Shown piece by piece: positions 50,582-60,181 of a DNA stretch of 64,000 nt. Position numbers and translations under genes: made by a program. The stretch spans positions 102,524 through 166,523 of the forward strand of contig CANMHG010000009.1 of the NCBI GenBank assembly GCA_947497585.1, in the 5' to 3' direction. The notes under the pieces are model-generated. The model did no database searches. It was not told the origin of the DNA and was given only the letters and a program-made list of their open reading frames with translations. Origin of the DNA: an uncultured Bacillaceae bacterium. GTDB lineage: Bacteria > Bacillota > Bacilli > Bacillales > Bacillaceae_L. The first letter of the stretch is position 1. The number at the start of each line of letters is the position of its first letter.

Positions 50582-51830
50582 ATTTTGGCTTATCTTTTTT
50601 TACACGTATTTAAATAAGTTGAAATCTAAATCATTTATTATAACTACAATTATTACAGCAGTTATTGTTCTAGGACTAACAAATATCCAAACGATCATAG
50701 ACATGTTTGATAAAGGTGATGACGACCGTATCATTGCTGTTATTGATGGAACAGGGGAGCTATATCCACTTTTTGAACAACAGTTTCAAGTTTTTTCAGA
50801 TAAGCTTGCTGTCGAACAGTTTGAAGGTTCAGCAGAGGAAGCAAAAGATAAAGTATCAGCCGGAGAATATGCAGGTCTCATAGAAATCTCGTATGACAAA
50901 GAACAGCTTCCACAGGGTGTTTTTAGCGCAATGTCAATTACAGATTCTGAAGTCTATTCACAGCTAGAACAGGCTTTGCAACAGCTTAAGGTATCACTAG
51001 CAACTGCAAAGCTAGGATTAACAGCAGAACAGGTAAATCAATTATATGTTCCTGTCATGTTTGAAAAAGTTGCATTAGAAGAAGATGCAAAATCTGAGGA
51101 AGAATTGAGTCAGGCGCGTGGATTGGTTTATATTTTATTATTTGTCATCTACTTTGCTGTTATCATGTATGCAAGTATGATTGCAATGGAAGTAGCAACG
51201 GAGAAATCCTCACGTGTAATGGAGATACTAATCTCTAGTGTTTCTCCTATTAAGCTAATGTTTGGAAAAATATTAGGTATTGCTTTATTAAGTATCACTC
51301 AATTTGCATTTATTTTAACAGTAGGTTATCTTTCTCTAAGGTTAAACCCTGCAAACAGCAATGAAGGCATCTTTTCTGTTTTTGGATTGAGTAATATTCC
51401 TATTTCAACATTTATTTATGCCATTGTCTTTTTCGTGTTAGGCTATCTTCTTTTTGCAACATTAGCCGCATTTTTAGGCTCACTTGTAAGCAGAATTGAA
51501 GATGTACAACAGATGATAACACCTATGACATTAGTCATTGTGATTGCATTTATGATTGCTATGTTTGGACTAGGAAAACCAGAAGCACCATTTATCACGG
51601 TTACTTCTTTCATTCCATTCTTTGCACCAATGATTATGTTTTTACGGGTAGGGATGTTAAATGTCCCTATTTGGGAAGTGGCATTATGTATTGGATTACT
51701 TGTTACAACCATTGTACTTCTAGCGGTATTTGGGGCTCGTGTTTATCGTGGAGGCGTTTTAATGTATGGAAAGAGTTCATCATTTAAGGATATTAAAAAA
51801 GCTCTACAGTTAACTAAGAATGAAAAGTAA
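50574..51830 (+). CDS. yhaP: NatB-like ABC transporter permease YhaP
   Basis: 418 residues. One N-terminal membrane helix (about 17-35), a large extracellular domain (about 40-175), then five or six membrane helices (about 180-395), the ABC2_membrane_3 layout of NatB. ATG 50574 has AAGGTAGGTG upstream; a GTG three codons earlier is possible. Works with YhaQ. Terminator follows. Confidence 0.9.
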   Translation: MNKFWLIFFYTYLNKLKSKSFIITTIITAVIVLGLTNIQTIIDMFDKGDDDRIIAVIDGTGELYPLFEQQFQVFSDKLAVEQFEGSAEEAKDKVSAGEYAGLIEISYDKEQLPQGVFSAMSITDSEVYSQLEQALQQLKVSLATAKLGLTAEQVNQLYVPVMFEKVALEEDAKSEEELSQARGLVYILLFVIYFAVIMYASMIAMEVATEKSSRVMEILISSVSPIKLMFGKILGIALLSITQFAFILTVGYLSLRLNPANSNEGIFSVFGLSNIPISTFIYAIVFFVLGYLLFATLAAFLGSLVSRIEDVQQMITPMTLVIVIAFMIAMFGLGKPEAPFITVTSFIPFFAPMIMFLRVGMLNVPIWEVALCIGLLVTTIVLLAVFGARVYRGGVLMYGKSSSFKDIKKALQLTKNEK

Positions 51831-51841
51831 GCGTACGTACT

Positions 51842-51875
51842 AAGGATGAAACCTAAATGGTTTTATCCTTTTTTT
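51842..51875 (+). terminator. Terminator after yhaP
   Basis: AAGGAT-AAACC / GGTTT-ATCCTT stem with a five-base loop and seven T. Confidence 0.82.
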
Positions 51876-51946
51876 AGTGAGAACGTGCATTCGTATTGCC
51901 TGAATGGTAAAATAAAGTCAACTCTATGGAAAAGAGGAATAAACGA

Positions 51947-53176
51947 ATGAGTTCAATTAAATTTTTACATACAGCAGATTTACATTTAGATAGTCCTTTT
52001 AAAGGGCTACAAAAGTTCCCTGATTTACTTTTTAAAAGAATAAAAGAAAGCACATTTACCTCTTTTTCTCGAATTGTGTTATTAGCTATTGAAGAAAAGG
52101 TAGATTTTATGATTATCTCTGGTGATTTATTTGATTCTGAGGATCGGAGTTTACGTGCGCAAGTAAGATTTCGTGAGGAAATGAAGCGTCTTGAAAAAGA
52201 GGATATCATAGTATATATCATTCATGGAAATCATGATCATTTAGGTGGATCCTGGACTTCGATTGAATGGCCAAGGAATGTGCATGTATTTTCAAGTGAA
52301 ATAGAAACAAAAACCTATCATAAAAATGGACAACCTTGGGTCAATCTGTATGGATTTAGTTATCCTCAGAAGCTAGTTACTGAAAACATGACCAGTAATT
52401 ATTCTAAAAAAATGGATGCACCTTATCATATAGGTCTTTTACATGGTAGTGCTGATAGTACAAAGCAGGATGAACATGCTCGCTATGCACCTTTCACAGT
52501 TAAACAACTACTCGAGAAGGAATTCGATTATTGGGCATTAGGTCATATTCATATGCGTCAAAGTCTCTATGAAAACCCACCTATCATCTATCCAGGTAAC
52601 ATTCAAGGTAGGCATCGAAAAGAATCTGGGGACAAGGGATGTTACATTGTTGATTTATCCGAGTCAAATACAAACTTAACGTTTAAGGAAACAGCAGATA
52701 TACTATGGGAAACTGTTCAACTTACAATATCAGACATAGAAAACTATAACCAATTGGTAGATCAATGTTATCAAGCCTTAGAAAATTTAAGGCGTAATAA
52801 TCAAGGTGTACTTTTAACAATAGAGCTAAATGGATCAGGAAAACTTCATAGCAGTCTACAGGATCAAAATCTAGTGGATGAATTACAAACGATTTTAGTC
52901 GAGTCAGAAGTGGATAAACAAAACTTTGTCCTTGTAAATTCTATTAAAGTTGAAACGAACGTAGTGGTAGATCGTGAAAAATTAAGAGCTGAATCGCATT
53001 TCTTCGCAGATCTTATAGCCTGTATCGATGAATATGATGATTTCTATGATGCACTAGGCCCAATTTTTAATCATCCTCAGGCAAGAAAATATGTGAATAT
53101 ATTAACCAATGAAGAAAAGCAGGAAATCATAAAGGAAGCAGAAGCACTGCTTTTAAATGGAATGATTAAGGAGTAA
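51947..53176 (+). CDS. yhaO: SbcD/Mre11-like DNA exonuclease YhaO
   Basis: 409-residue metallophosphoesterase nuclease. Metal motifs in order: HTADLHLDSPF (about 8-18), SGDLFDSEDRS, IHGNHDHLGG and LGHIHMR. ATG 51947 has GAGGAA just upstream and matches the family start (SSIKFLHTADLHLD). It partners the ATPase YhaN encoded next, like SbcCD or Mre11-Rad50; a role in DNA end processing is inferred. Confidence 0.9.
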   Translation: MSSIKFLHTADLHLDSPFKGLQKFPDLLFKRIKESTFTSFSRIVLLAIEEKVDFMIISGDLFDSEDRSLRAQVRFREEMKRLEKEDIIVYIIHGNHDHLGGSWTSIEWPRNVHVFSSEIETKTYHKNGQPWVNLYGFSYPQKLVTENMTSNYSKKMDAPYHIGLLHGSADSTKQDEHARYAPFTVKQLLEKEFDYWALGHIHMRQSLYENPPIIYPGNIQGRHRKESGDKGCYIVDLSESNTNLTFKETADILWETVQLTISDIENYNQLVDQCYQALENLRRNNQGVLLTIELNGSGKLHSSLQDQNLVDELQTILVESEVDKQNFVLVNSIKVETNVVVDREKLRAESHFFADLIACIDEYDDFYDALGPIFNHPQARKYVNILTNEEKQEIIKEAEALLLNGMIKE

Positions 53177-53202
53177 TAGATAAAGAGCAAGGAGGTAAAA
53201 TC

Positions 53203-56184
53203 ATGAAAATAATTGACCTTCAAATTTATGGCTATGGAAAATTGGAAAACAAAGAATATGGAAATCTCTCTCCCGGCATTCAACTATTTTATGGGAAGAA
53301 TGAAGCCGGAAAGTCGACATTAATGTCATTTATCCACAGTATTTTATTCGGCTTCCCAACCAAACTGCAGCAGGACCTTCGTTATGAACCAAAATCAGGT
53401 ACAAGGTATGGTGGGAAAATAACCTTACAAACAAAAGACTATGGAACCATTGTTATCGAGCGCTTGCCAGGAAAGTCGAGTGGTAATGTGACCGTTTATA
53501 TGCCGGATGGTACAACAATGGGAGAGGAGCTACTCAAAGAATTATTTCAAGGAATGGATAAATCCTTTTATCAGGGAGTGTATTCTTATAATCTTCAGGG
53601 CCTTCAGGGAGTTCAACAGATGAACGCTGAGAAGTTAGGAAATTACTTGTTCTCTGCCGGTGTAGTTGGTACCGATGCTTTGGTAAAAGTGAATGAACGT
53701 ATCACGAAAGAGCTAGATTTACTTTTTAAGCCTAGTGGACGTAAACCAATCATTAATCAACAATTAATAGATTTAAAAGAAAAACATCAACTCTTCGTTC
53801 AAGCACAAGAAAAGAATCAAGCCTATAAAAAGCTGCTTGAAGATAAAGAAGACCTACATCAAAAACTACAAAATATAGAACGTGAAGTAAGTAAAATAAC
53901 AAATGAGTATAGACAACTTGAGCATTTACTTTCAATGAACGATTTGCTTGTTGAACGTCAGAGCATTCAGACAAAGCTTACCTCTTTACCGTCTTCTGAG
54001 CCTTTCCCAGTTGATGGACTTAAAAGACTTGAACACTTACAGTCACAGCTTCTCCCTTATAAGGCACAGCTATCTAGCCTTTCTCAAAAAAAGGTGAAGT
54101 TGGAAAATGACATACAGAATATTAACGTAAATGAAGAGCTATTAAATAGAGCACCATCCATACTAGAAGTATCAGATAATGTTCGAGTATATGAACAACT
54201 TCAGACAGAGGTTTCTGAACACAAAAGAGAGATTGCTCTCCTTAACGAGTTCATATTATCCGCGAAGGAACAAGTAGGGTGGACGAACTCAGAGGAAGAA
54301 CTTCTTCACTTGGACACTAGTATTTCAAAAAAAGAAGAAATCAAAACTATAGTTAATGAATTTGAATCAATTAAACAACAAAAGCAATTTTTAGACGAGC
54401 AGTTTTCTCGAACTAAAATGCTACTAGAAGCAAGTGAAGAGAAGATACAAGATTTACAGAAACAATTACTATCTAAAGAAGAGAGAAAGAACTATGAGGA
54501 AATCTTACATGCTAGTTCTACTAGTAATGAGAAACTGAATGAAAGAAGTAAAGTGATAGATTTACTATCTACGACTGAAGACAAAATAAAAAGATACAGC
54601 AATCAAGAGAAAACAAGAATTAAGAATTCGAAAGTTCTATTCAGTAGTTTCTGCATAGTAATAACTGCATTAATCATTTGGCTTATGTTAAATAATCAAT
54701 GGATTGTAGTAGGAGCAGTGATTGTTGGTAGTGGATTAACTCTCGCTTTTTTGAAAAATACATCCATGCAAGGTACTAGTCATATTTTACAGGACCTTAA
54801 AGAAGATAAAAGTCAGTTTGAACAAAAGCTCAGTAAACTTAATGAGAATATCTCAGCAGGAGATAGGGGTTCGAAAGAGATAGAAAAAGTACAGGAACTT
54901 CTAATAAAGGACCGAGAACTCAATCGGATACTAGATATTGAAAAAATTACATTATCACAAAACGAGCGTCAATATGAAAAGGTATTGTCCGAGTATGATA
55001 CTTGGGAAAATCGAAGGTTTAGTAATCATGAACGAGTAGCTAAAATAATAAATGAGCTACATTTATCTGAGGCTCTTACAGGTGGTAAGCTCTTAGATAG
55101 TTATATCTTGTTAGAGGAGCTTAAGAGCGCTTTCCGTAAAAAGAAAAAACATACAGAAAAATTAGAAGCTGCCAGTACTAAAGTTTTACATTATGAGCAA
55201 AAAGTAAAGGTGTTATGTGAACAGGAAAACAATCACGAGATTGTCAGTGCAGTTTACACTTTACTTACAAGGCTTGAGTCAGAAAAAGAAAAAAAAGGTG
55301 AATTGTATCATTTAACAGAGAAGCTTGAGGATATTATTGAACAGACGACGCAGCTGCAACTTGAAATTAACTACTTAGAACAAGAGTGTACACAGTTGTA
55401 TGAGATGGCAGAGGTTTCGAGTGAAGAAGAGTATCGAAGCAAAGGAAAGGTTTATGAACAAAGAACTCACTTAAATGGTAGACTTGACTTAATTGAAAGT
55501 CAGGTAGGATCCTATTTACATCTTATTGATGAAGGATACAATGAAGACGAAAAGCGAGTTCAACTTAATTCTTTAAAAGATAATCAAGAAGAACTAAAAT
55601 TAAAAGAAAAGGATTACCGTCATCAGCTTTCAGAGGTTTCTATCAGAATCAGTGATCTTGAAGAAGGTGGGACTTATGCCGAAGTTTTTCACACCTATGA
55701 ACAAAGTAAATCTTTATTTCAACAAGAAGTGAAAAAATGGGCGATTCATTCCGTGGCTAAAGACATTCTTGGGAAAACAATTGAACGATATCGTGCACTT
55801 CGTTTACCAAGGTTATTAAGTGATGCAGAAGAATATTTCCGCTTCTTAACTGAAGATGCATACATTCATATCTTTTCACCAGATGATCAAGCTGGCTTTA
55901 TTATTGAGAGGAAAGATGGAGTCAGATTTTTTCCAAGTGAATTAAGTCAAGCTACAGCCGAACAATTATACCTTTCTCTTCGAATTGCATTAGGAAAAAC
56001 AATGCACCCAATGACAGCTTATCCATTTATTGTAGATGATAGCTTTGTTAACTTTGATCAACATAGAACTGAAAAGATAATAAAGCTCTTACAAACTCTT
56101 TCAAGCAATCATCAGATTTTACTTTTTACGTGTCATAAACATATCGTAGACCATTTTCAAACAGAGGATGTTGTTTACCTCTAG
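53203..56184 (+). CDS. yhaN: SbcC/Rad50-like ATPase YhaN with central membrane hairpin
   Basis: 993 residues. Walker A FYGKNEAGKSTLMSFIHS at the N-terminus, long coiled coils (about 190-470 and 540-860), and C-terminal signature/Walker B region ELSQATAEQLYLSLRIALG and YPFIVDDSFVNFD. In the middle (about 483-525) two hydrophobic segments (SFCIVITALIIWLML and WIVVGAVIVGSGLTLAFL) look like a membrane hairpin where Rad50 has its zinc hook. No CxxC is seen there. Forms a pair with YhaO, 26 bases upstream. Confidence 0.9.
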   Translation: MKIIDLQIYGYGKLENKEYGNLSPGIQLFYGKNEAGKSTLMSFIHSILFGFPTKLQQDLRYEPKSGTRYGGKITLQTKDYGTIVIERLPGKSSGNVTVYMPDGTTMGEELLKELFQGMDKSFYQGVYSYNLQGLQGVQQMNAEKLGNYLFSAGVVGTDALVKVNERITKELDLLFKPSGRKPIINQQLIDLKEKHQLFVQAQEKNQAYKKLLEDKEDLHQKLQNIEREVSKITNEYRQLEHLLSMNDLLVERQSIQTKLTSLPSSEPFPVDGLKRLEHLQSQLLPYKAQLSSLSQKKVKLENDIQNINVNEELLNRAPSILEVSDNVRVYEQLQTEVSEHKREIALLNEFILSAKEQVGWTNSEEELLHLDTSISKKEEIKTIVNEFESIKQQKQFLDEQFSRTKMLLEASEEKIQDLQKQLLSKEERKNYEEILHASSTSNEKLNERSKVIDLLSTTEDKIKRYSNQEKTRIKNSKVLFSSFCIVITALIIWLMLNNQWIVVGAVIVGSGLTLAFLKNTSMQGTSHILQDLKEDKSQFEQKLSKLNENISAGDRGSKEIEKVQELLIKDRELNRILDIEKITLSQNERQYEKVLSEYDTWENRRFSNHERVAKIINELHLSEALTGGKLLDSYILLEELKSAFRKKKKHTEKLEAASTKVLHYEQKVKVLCEQENNHEIVSAVYTLLTRLESEKEKKGELYHLTEKLEDIIEQTTQLQLEINYLEQECTQLYEMAEVSSEEEYRSKGKVYEQRTHLNGRLDLIESQVGSYLHLIDEGYNEDEKRVQLNSLKDNQEELKLKEKDYRHQLSEVSIRISDLEEGGTYAEVFHTYEQSKSLFQQEVKKWAIHSVAKDILGKTIERYRALRLPRLLSDAEEYFRFLTEDAYIHIFSPDDQAGFIIERKDGVRFFPSELSQATAEQLYLSLRIALGKTMHPMTAYPFIVDDSFVNFDQHRTEKIIKLLQTLSSNHQILLFTCHKHIVDHFQTEDVVYL

Positions 56185-56226
56185 ATACGAAAATATAAAA
56201 AATAGAAAAGGACAGGGGGAACGTAT

Positions 56227-57171
56227 ATGGGTAAAGGGATACTTCATTATGATTTCGGAGATAAGGTAGAGGTTTTCCTACTTGTTAAATCATCTACTAA
56301 AGGCATCGCTAGTAATGGAAAACCATTTCTAACTTTGATGCTACAAGATAAGAGTGGTGAAATTGAGGCAAAGTTATGGGATGCTTCTTCAGATGACGAA
56401 ACTGCATATGCCCCACAAAACATTGTTCATGTTTGTGGCGATGTGAACAATTACCGAGGAAGAACTCAATTAAAAATCAGAACAATACGTCCAACAAACG
56501 AAACCGATACAATAGAAGTTGCAGATTTACTTGAAGTTGCTCCTTTAAAAAAAGATGATATGGCTGAAAAGATCACTCAGTATATATTTGAAATGAAGAA
56601 TCCTTCCATCCAGCGTATCACAAGACATCTTTTAAAAAAGCATCATACTGCCTTTTTTGAATATCCTGCAGCAACAAAAAATCATCATGAGTATGTTTCT
56701 GGTCTAGCGTATCATGTTGTTTCCATGCTGGACTTATCCAAAGCAATCTCAACCCTGTATCCTTCCTTGGACACAGATCTGTTATATGCTGGAGTGATTT
56801 TACATGACTTAGGAAAAGTTATAGAGCTTTCTGGTCCAGTTTCAACGAGCTATACAATTGAGGGTAATTTACTAGGCCACATCACAATCATGGTAAATGA
56901 AATAGGGAAAGCAGCAGAGCAGCTTGGAATTACAGGTGAAGAAGTAACAATTCTTCAGCACTTAGTACTTAGCCACCATGGCAAAGCAGAATGGGGAAGT
57001 CCAAAGCCACCAATGATTAAAGAGGCAGAGATATTACATTATATTGATAATCTCGATGCCAAAATGAATATGCTGGATAGAGCTTTAGAGCGTGTAAAAC
57101 CTGGTGAATACTCAGAAAGAGTATTTGCTTTGGAGAACCGAAGCTTTTACAAACCTTCCTTTCATAAATAA
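56227..57171 (+). CDS. yhaM: 3'-5' exoribonuclease YhaM
   Basis: 314 residues. The N-terminal OB-fold nucleic-acid-binding domain (about 10-90, including [15 protein letters not shown]) is followed by an HD hydrolase domain (about 130-290) with [28 protein letters not shown] and [15 protein letters not shown]. The HD ligands are all present. YhaM acts on single-stranded RNA ends and has been linked to DNA replication. Same strand and spacing as the yhaO-yhaN genes. Confidence 0.94.
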   Translation: MGKGILHYDFGDKVEVFLLVKSSTKGIASNGKPFLTLMLQDKSGEIEAKLWDASSDDETAYAPQNIVHVCGDVNNYRGRTQLKIRTIRPTNETDTIEVADLLEVAPLKKDDMAEKITQYIFEMKNPSIQRITRHLLKKHHTAFFEYPAATKNHHEYVSGLAYHVVSMLDLSKAISTLYPSLDTDLLYAGVILHDLGKVIELSGPVSTSYTIEGNLLGHITIMVNEIGKAAEQLGITGEEVTILQHLVLSHHGKAEWGSPKPPMIKEAEILHYIDNLDAKMNMLDRALERVKPGEYSERVFALENRSFYKPSFHK

Positions 57172-57261
57172 AAATTATCTAAAAGCTTGTACAAATCAGT
57201 GATATCTCCTTGTGTTACATCATATAGTGATATAAAGAAAGTTGGACAAGGAGGAAACGAA

Positions 57262-57456
57262 ATGATTTTTGCAGTTCCATGGTGGGTATACGTTGTCATT
57301 AGTGGCATTATCTTTAGCGGTTATATGGTCATTAGAACAGCAAGAAATGAGCAGGAAGTAGAAAACTCCTTCATCGAAAACGAGGGACAAGTTTACATTG
57401 AACGTATGAACCAAGAAAAAGAAGGCAGAAAAATAAAAAAGCCTGAAGCGATGTAG
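57262..57456 (+). CDS. yhaL: Sporulation membrane protein YhaL
   Basis: 64 residues with one membrane helix near the N-terminus (about 6-25) and an acidic then basic cytoplasmic tail. Location after yhaM and before prsA matches B. subtilis yhaL, a sporulation protein. AAGGAGG lies eight bases before ATG 57262, which decides the start. Confidence 0.82.
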   Translation: MIFAVPWWVYVVISGIIFSGYMVIRTARNEQEVENSFIENEGQVYIERMNQEKEGRKIKKPEAM

Positions 57457-57491
57457 GATAATTATTAGCCTAATGAAACTGAATAGAGAGT

Positions 57492-57682
57492 CCTGAGTTG
57501 ATTGGAGGGGAAGGCACTTGACTCCTGCGGGAGTAGAGGAAAGGTCGAGACCCCACAGACGGAACGTCGAGGAGGCTCGACTTCCTCCCCGATGGGAATT
57601 CGCTCTTGAAAAAGCCGGCAGTTTGGCTTTTTCATAATTCCCCGCGGAAAGCAAGTGCCTGGACCGGAAATCAACGGGCAAT
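57492..57682. repeat. Intergenic repeat family R1, copy 4 (long form)
   Basis: Runs from GATTGGAGGGGAAGGCACTT to GCAAGTGCCTGGACCGG. It carries the same internal palindromic insert (GAAAAAGCC...GGCTTTTTC, flanked by GGGAATTC and GAATTCCC-like ends) as copy 1, in reverse orientation. Noncoding. Confidence 0.8.
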
Positions 57683-57697
57683 ATTACTTTGATAAAT

Positions 57698-57747
57698 AAA
57701 AAAGGAAGTGGAGTCAGCAAAATGCTATTATCCACTTCCTTTTTTAT
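57698..57747. terminator. Bidirectional terminator after prsA
   Basis: AAAAGGAAGTGGA / TCCACTTCCTTTT stem with an 18-base loop and A/T tracts on both sides. Confidence 0.8.
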
Positions 57748-57755
57748 TTTAGTTC

Positions 57756-58628
57756 TTACTTCGTTTCTGCAGCTTTAAAAGTATCTTTAAGGTCTGCATC
57801 ATTTACTTTAACATTTGCTTCTTTCATTTCGTTGCTTAGAGCTGCTTCAACAGTTGCCGCATCTAACTTCGTTAAACGAATTTCTTGTTCAATTTCAGCT
57901 TTCATTTCTTCTAATGTGCCTACTTCATTTTCTTTTTTCTCAGTCAATTTGATTAGGTGGTATCCAAAATCAGTTTTTACGATATCACTGATTTCCCCAA
58001 CTTCAAGTGCATAGGCTGCTTTTTCAAAATCAGGTACCATTTGGCCTTCACCAAAGAATCCTAAGTCGCCACCTTGAGCTGCTGTTCCATCTGTACCATA
58101 TTCCTTAGCTAAATCTTCAAAAGATGTTCCAGCTTCTAGCTTAGCTTGAATTTCTTTTGCAGTTGCTTCTTCTGTTACTAAGATATGACTTGCTCTGATT
58201 TCAGGTTTTTTGTTTTTCATTTCCTCATATTTTGCTTGTACTTCTTCTTCGGTTACTTCAATTTCTTTAGAAGCAGCTTTTTCACGTAGTAAGTCAGTCT
58301 TAACCATCGTACGGATTGCTTCTTCGCCGTTTTGTTGGACTGCTGCTTCAAATTGAGGACCAAATGATGCCTTAAGCTCTTCCATTTTTGCGTCAATTTC
58401 TTCTTCAGTTACTTCATATTTATCTCCAAGTACTTTTGCGTGCACAAGATCTCTTAAAATCTGTTGACCAACTTGGTCTTTCATTGCATTGTAAAATTCA
58501 TCTTTTGTAATATTACCTGCGCTCGTTTCAACTACAACTTCAGATTCTTCAGCATTATTACATGCACTTAAAGCAAGTATACTTGCAGTTGCTGTTAAAG
58601 CAATTATCATTTTTTTCATGTTCGACAT
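57756..58628 (-). CDS. prsA: Foldase lipoprotein PrsA
   Basis: 290-residue extracytoplasmic peptidyl-prolyl isomerase that folds secreted proteins. Lipoprotein signal with lipobox LSAC (Cys about 23), an N-terminal helical domain, and a parvulin PPIC domain (about 135-235, with ASHILV, DLAKEYGTDGTAAQGGDLGF and YHLIKL). The C-terminal helical part ends at VKVNDADLKDTF. GGAG lies before ATG. Position matches B. subtilis. Confidence 0.96.
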   Translation of the reverse strand: MSNMKKMIIALTATASILALSACNNAEESEVVVETSAGNITKDEFYNAMKDQVGQQILRDLVHAKVLGDKYEVTEEEIDAKMEELKASFGPQFEAAVQQNGEEAIRTMVKTDLLREKAASKEIEVTEEEVQAKYEEMKNKKPEIRASHILVTEEATAKEIQAKLEAGTSFEDLAKEYGTDGTAAQGGDLGFFGEGQMVPDFEKAAYALEVGEISDIVKTDFGYHLIKLTEKKENEVGTLEEMKAEIEQEIRLTKLDAATVEAALSNEMKEANVKVNDADLKDTFKAAETK

Positions 58629-58840
58629 CTCCTACTTATGTTAATTGTATGTTTGTCCAAAACCACATGAACTACTATATCACATATTTTGGATATAAAG
58701 AAATGTTTTAGAAATGGTTATCTAAAATAAAAGAAAAAAATTTGATTGAAAAATTCTTTAAAAACCAAGACAGGTGCCTATTCGAGTGAAAAAAACTGTG
58801 CATATGATAGTAGCGTATACAACAAAGGGAGGTGTTACGT

Positions 58841-58927
58841 ATGGGTCACGCAGGATATAGTGGTGGATTCGCGTTAATTGTTGTATTGTTCATTTTATTA
58901 ATCATCGTTGGTGCTTCTTGGTATTAA
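58841..58927 (+). CDS. YjcZ-family sporulation miniprotein 1
   Basis: 28 residues: MGHAGYSGGFALIVVLFILL then a GASWY end. A glycine/aromatic N-terminus followed by one membrane helix is the YjcZ family pattern. GGGAGG lies before ATG. A SigK-like -10 (CATATGATA) is seen about 40 bases upstream but without a clear -35. Confidence 0.85.
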   Translation: MGHAGYSGGFALIVVLFILLIIVGASWY

Positions 58928-58965
58928 GAAGTTAACTCACTAAATAATTAAAGGAGGAAATAATT

Positions 58966-59058
58966 ATGTCACACACTGGATACTATGGTGGAGGATTTGC
59001 GTTAATCGTTGTATTATTCATCCTATTAATCATCATTGGTGCTTCTTGGGCTTACTAA
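58966..59058 (+). CDS. YjcZ-family sporulation miniprotein 2
   Basis: 30 residues: MSHTGYYGGGFALIVVLFIL then a GASWAY end. Tandem paralogue of the preceding miniprotein with near-identical membrane helix. AAGGAGG before ATG. Probably co-transcribed and followed by a strong terminator. Confidence 0.87.
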   Translation: MSHTGYYGGGFALIVVLFILLIIIGASWAY

Positions 59059-59068
59059 GGATGATGAC

Positions 59069-59106
59069 AAAAAAGTGGTGAGGCACATTGCCTCACCACT
59101 TTTTTA
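59069..59106. terminator. Terminator after the YjcZ pair
   Basis: Perfect AAAAAAGTGGTGAGGC / GCCTCACCACTTTTTT stem with a five-base loop; works in both directions. Confidence 0.9.
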
Positions 59107-59110
59107 TCTA

Positions 59111-59290
59111 TTAGGTAAATAATATTTCTACATATGAAGAAATTAATAAAATCGTAATTAAAATATTAATCGTTCTAAAGACTTTAGGTTGACGGTCTTC
59201 AGGGATTTCTTTTTGAATGCAAAGCATATTGGTCATTTGATTGATATAGAACAAGATAAAAGTGGCAAAAGGAATAAATAAAATAGCCAT
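59111..59290 (-). CDS. Small membrane protein
   Basis: 59 residues with two membrane helices (about 1-18 and 42-57) and a polar loop (CIQKEIPEDRQPKVFR). ATG 59290 follows AGGGGGG; an earlier in-frame ATG lacks such a site. Its place between prsA and a yhaJ-like gene is that of B. subtilis yhaK, but I cannot confirm similarity. Confidence 0.6.
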   Translation of the reverse strand: MAILFIPFATFILFYINQMTNMLCIQKEIPEDRQPKVFRTINILITILLISSYVEILFT

Positions 59291-59401
59291 CCTAAAGATC
59301 CCCCCTAAATTCTTTATGTCTTCTATAACTTTAACAAACATTCAATAAAAAAGATAGACTTATATCAATTTGCATAATTGTAACAAATTGGGATGTAGAC
59401 G

Positions 59402-59941
59402 TTAGTTATTGACTAGGATTGAGTATCCATCATCCACTTCTTCAATTTGACTCGTTTTAGGTGCTTGAAGCACGTGACGTAAACAGATACTATCAGGAAC
59501 ACATAAACCTAAATTAATAGCTGCAATAATACTGAAGTAATGGATATATCCAGGAAACATAAAGCTACCTATTAACATCAGTGATGTGATTAAAAGAAAA
59601 GGCATAATTAATGCTGTAAAAATAATTGATTTTGATAAAGTTTGTTTTAATCTGATCGTTAACACGGGCATGAATAGTATATAGCTAGACGCCGTCAATT
59701 TAAATTTTTTTCGTAAAATAAAAAGCGGTAATCCATGTAATAATTTATGAACTGGAAAGACAATGAACAATCCAATTAAAAAGAACAGAATTCCGTCTTC
59801 TTTTAAGTGTGCATTAGGATGCATTAAATTCAATGGAATATAGAGTAAAACAAATGTAAAAAACATCGTAATAATTGAAATAAGAACGATGCGATGGAAT
59901 CCATAATCTTTAGCTAGATTAATGGTCCTCCAACAAGTCAT
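59402..59941 (-). CDS. yhaJ: DUF3267 membrane protein, YhaJ-like
   Basis: 179 residues with four membrane segments (about 20-38, 50-66, 105-125 and 130-150). It belongs with DUF3267 proteins, some of which carry a zincin HExxH. Here the matching segment is HKLLHG, with Lys replacing the catalytic Glu, so protease activity is unlikely. Position between prsA and yhaI fits yhaJ. The start MTCWRTINL is conserved-looking. Confidence 0.75.
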   Translation of the reverse strand: MTCWRTINLAKDYGFHRIVLISIITMFFTFVLLYIPLNLMHPNAHLKEDGILFFLIGLFIVFPVHKLLHGLPLFILRKKFKLTASSYILFMPVLTIRLKQTLSKSIIFTALIMPFLLITSLMLIGSFMFPGYIHYFSIIAAINLGLCVPDSICLRHVLQAPKTSQIEEVDDGYSILVNN

Positions 59942-60181
59942 AGCGGTTCACCATCCGAACTTTATAATTCTTCAAACTTACTAAACTACTTTACGACGAT
60001 TTTTCTTAAATTGCAATAGGAATATTTCAGCCCGAAAATTGCAATTTTCGATTAAACTAATTATCTTTATCCTTAAAGAATATGTTAAGATGATTTTGAT
60101 TAGTCGTACAAGTTTAGTGTTTTTGTAAAATTACTCTTTTGTGTAAAATATATATAGTAAATGCTGTGAGTCAAAGGGGCT

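Noticed and set aside
57220..57735. 171-codon minus-strand frame
   Set aside because: Antisense to yhaL and R1 copy 4; product is not protein-like and shows no start signal.
58801..58809. Complete SigK promoter before the YjcZ genes
   Set aside because: The -10-like CATATGATA is present, but no acceptable -35 lies at the right distance, so it is mentioned only as weak evidence.
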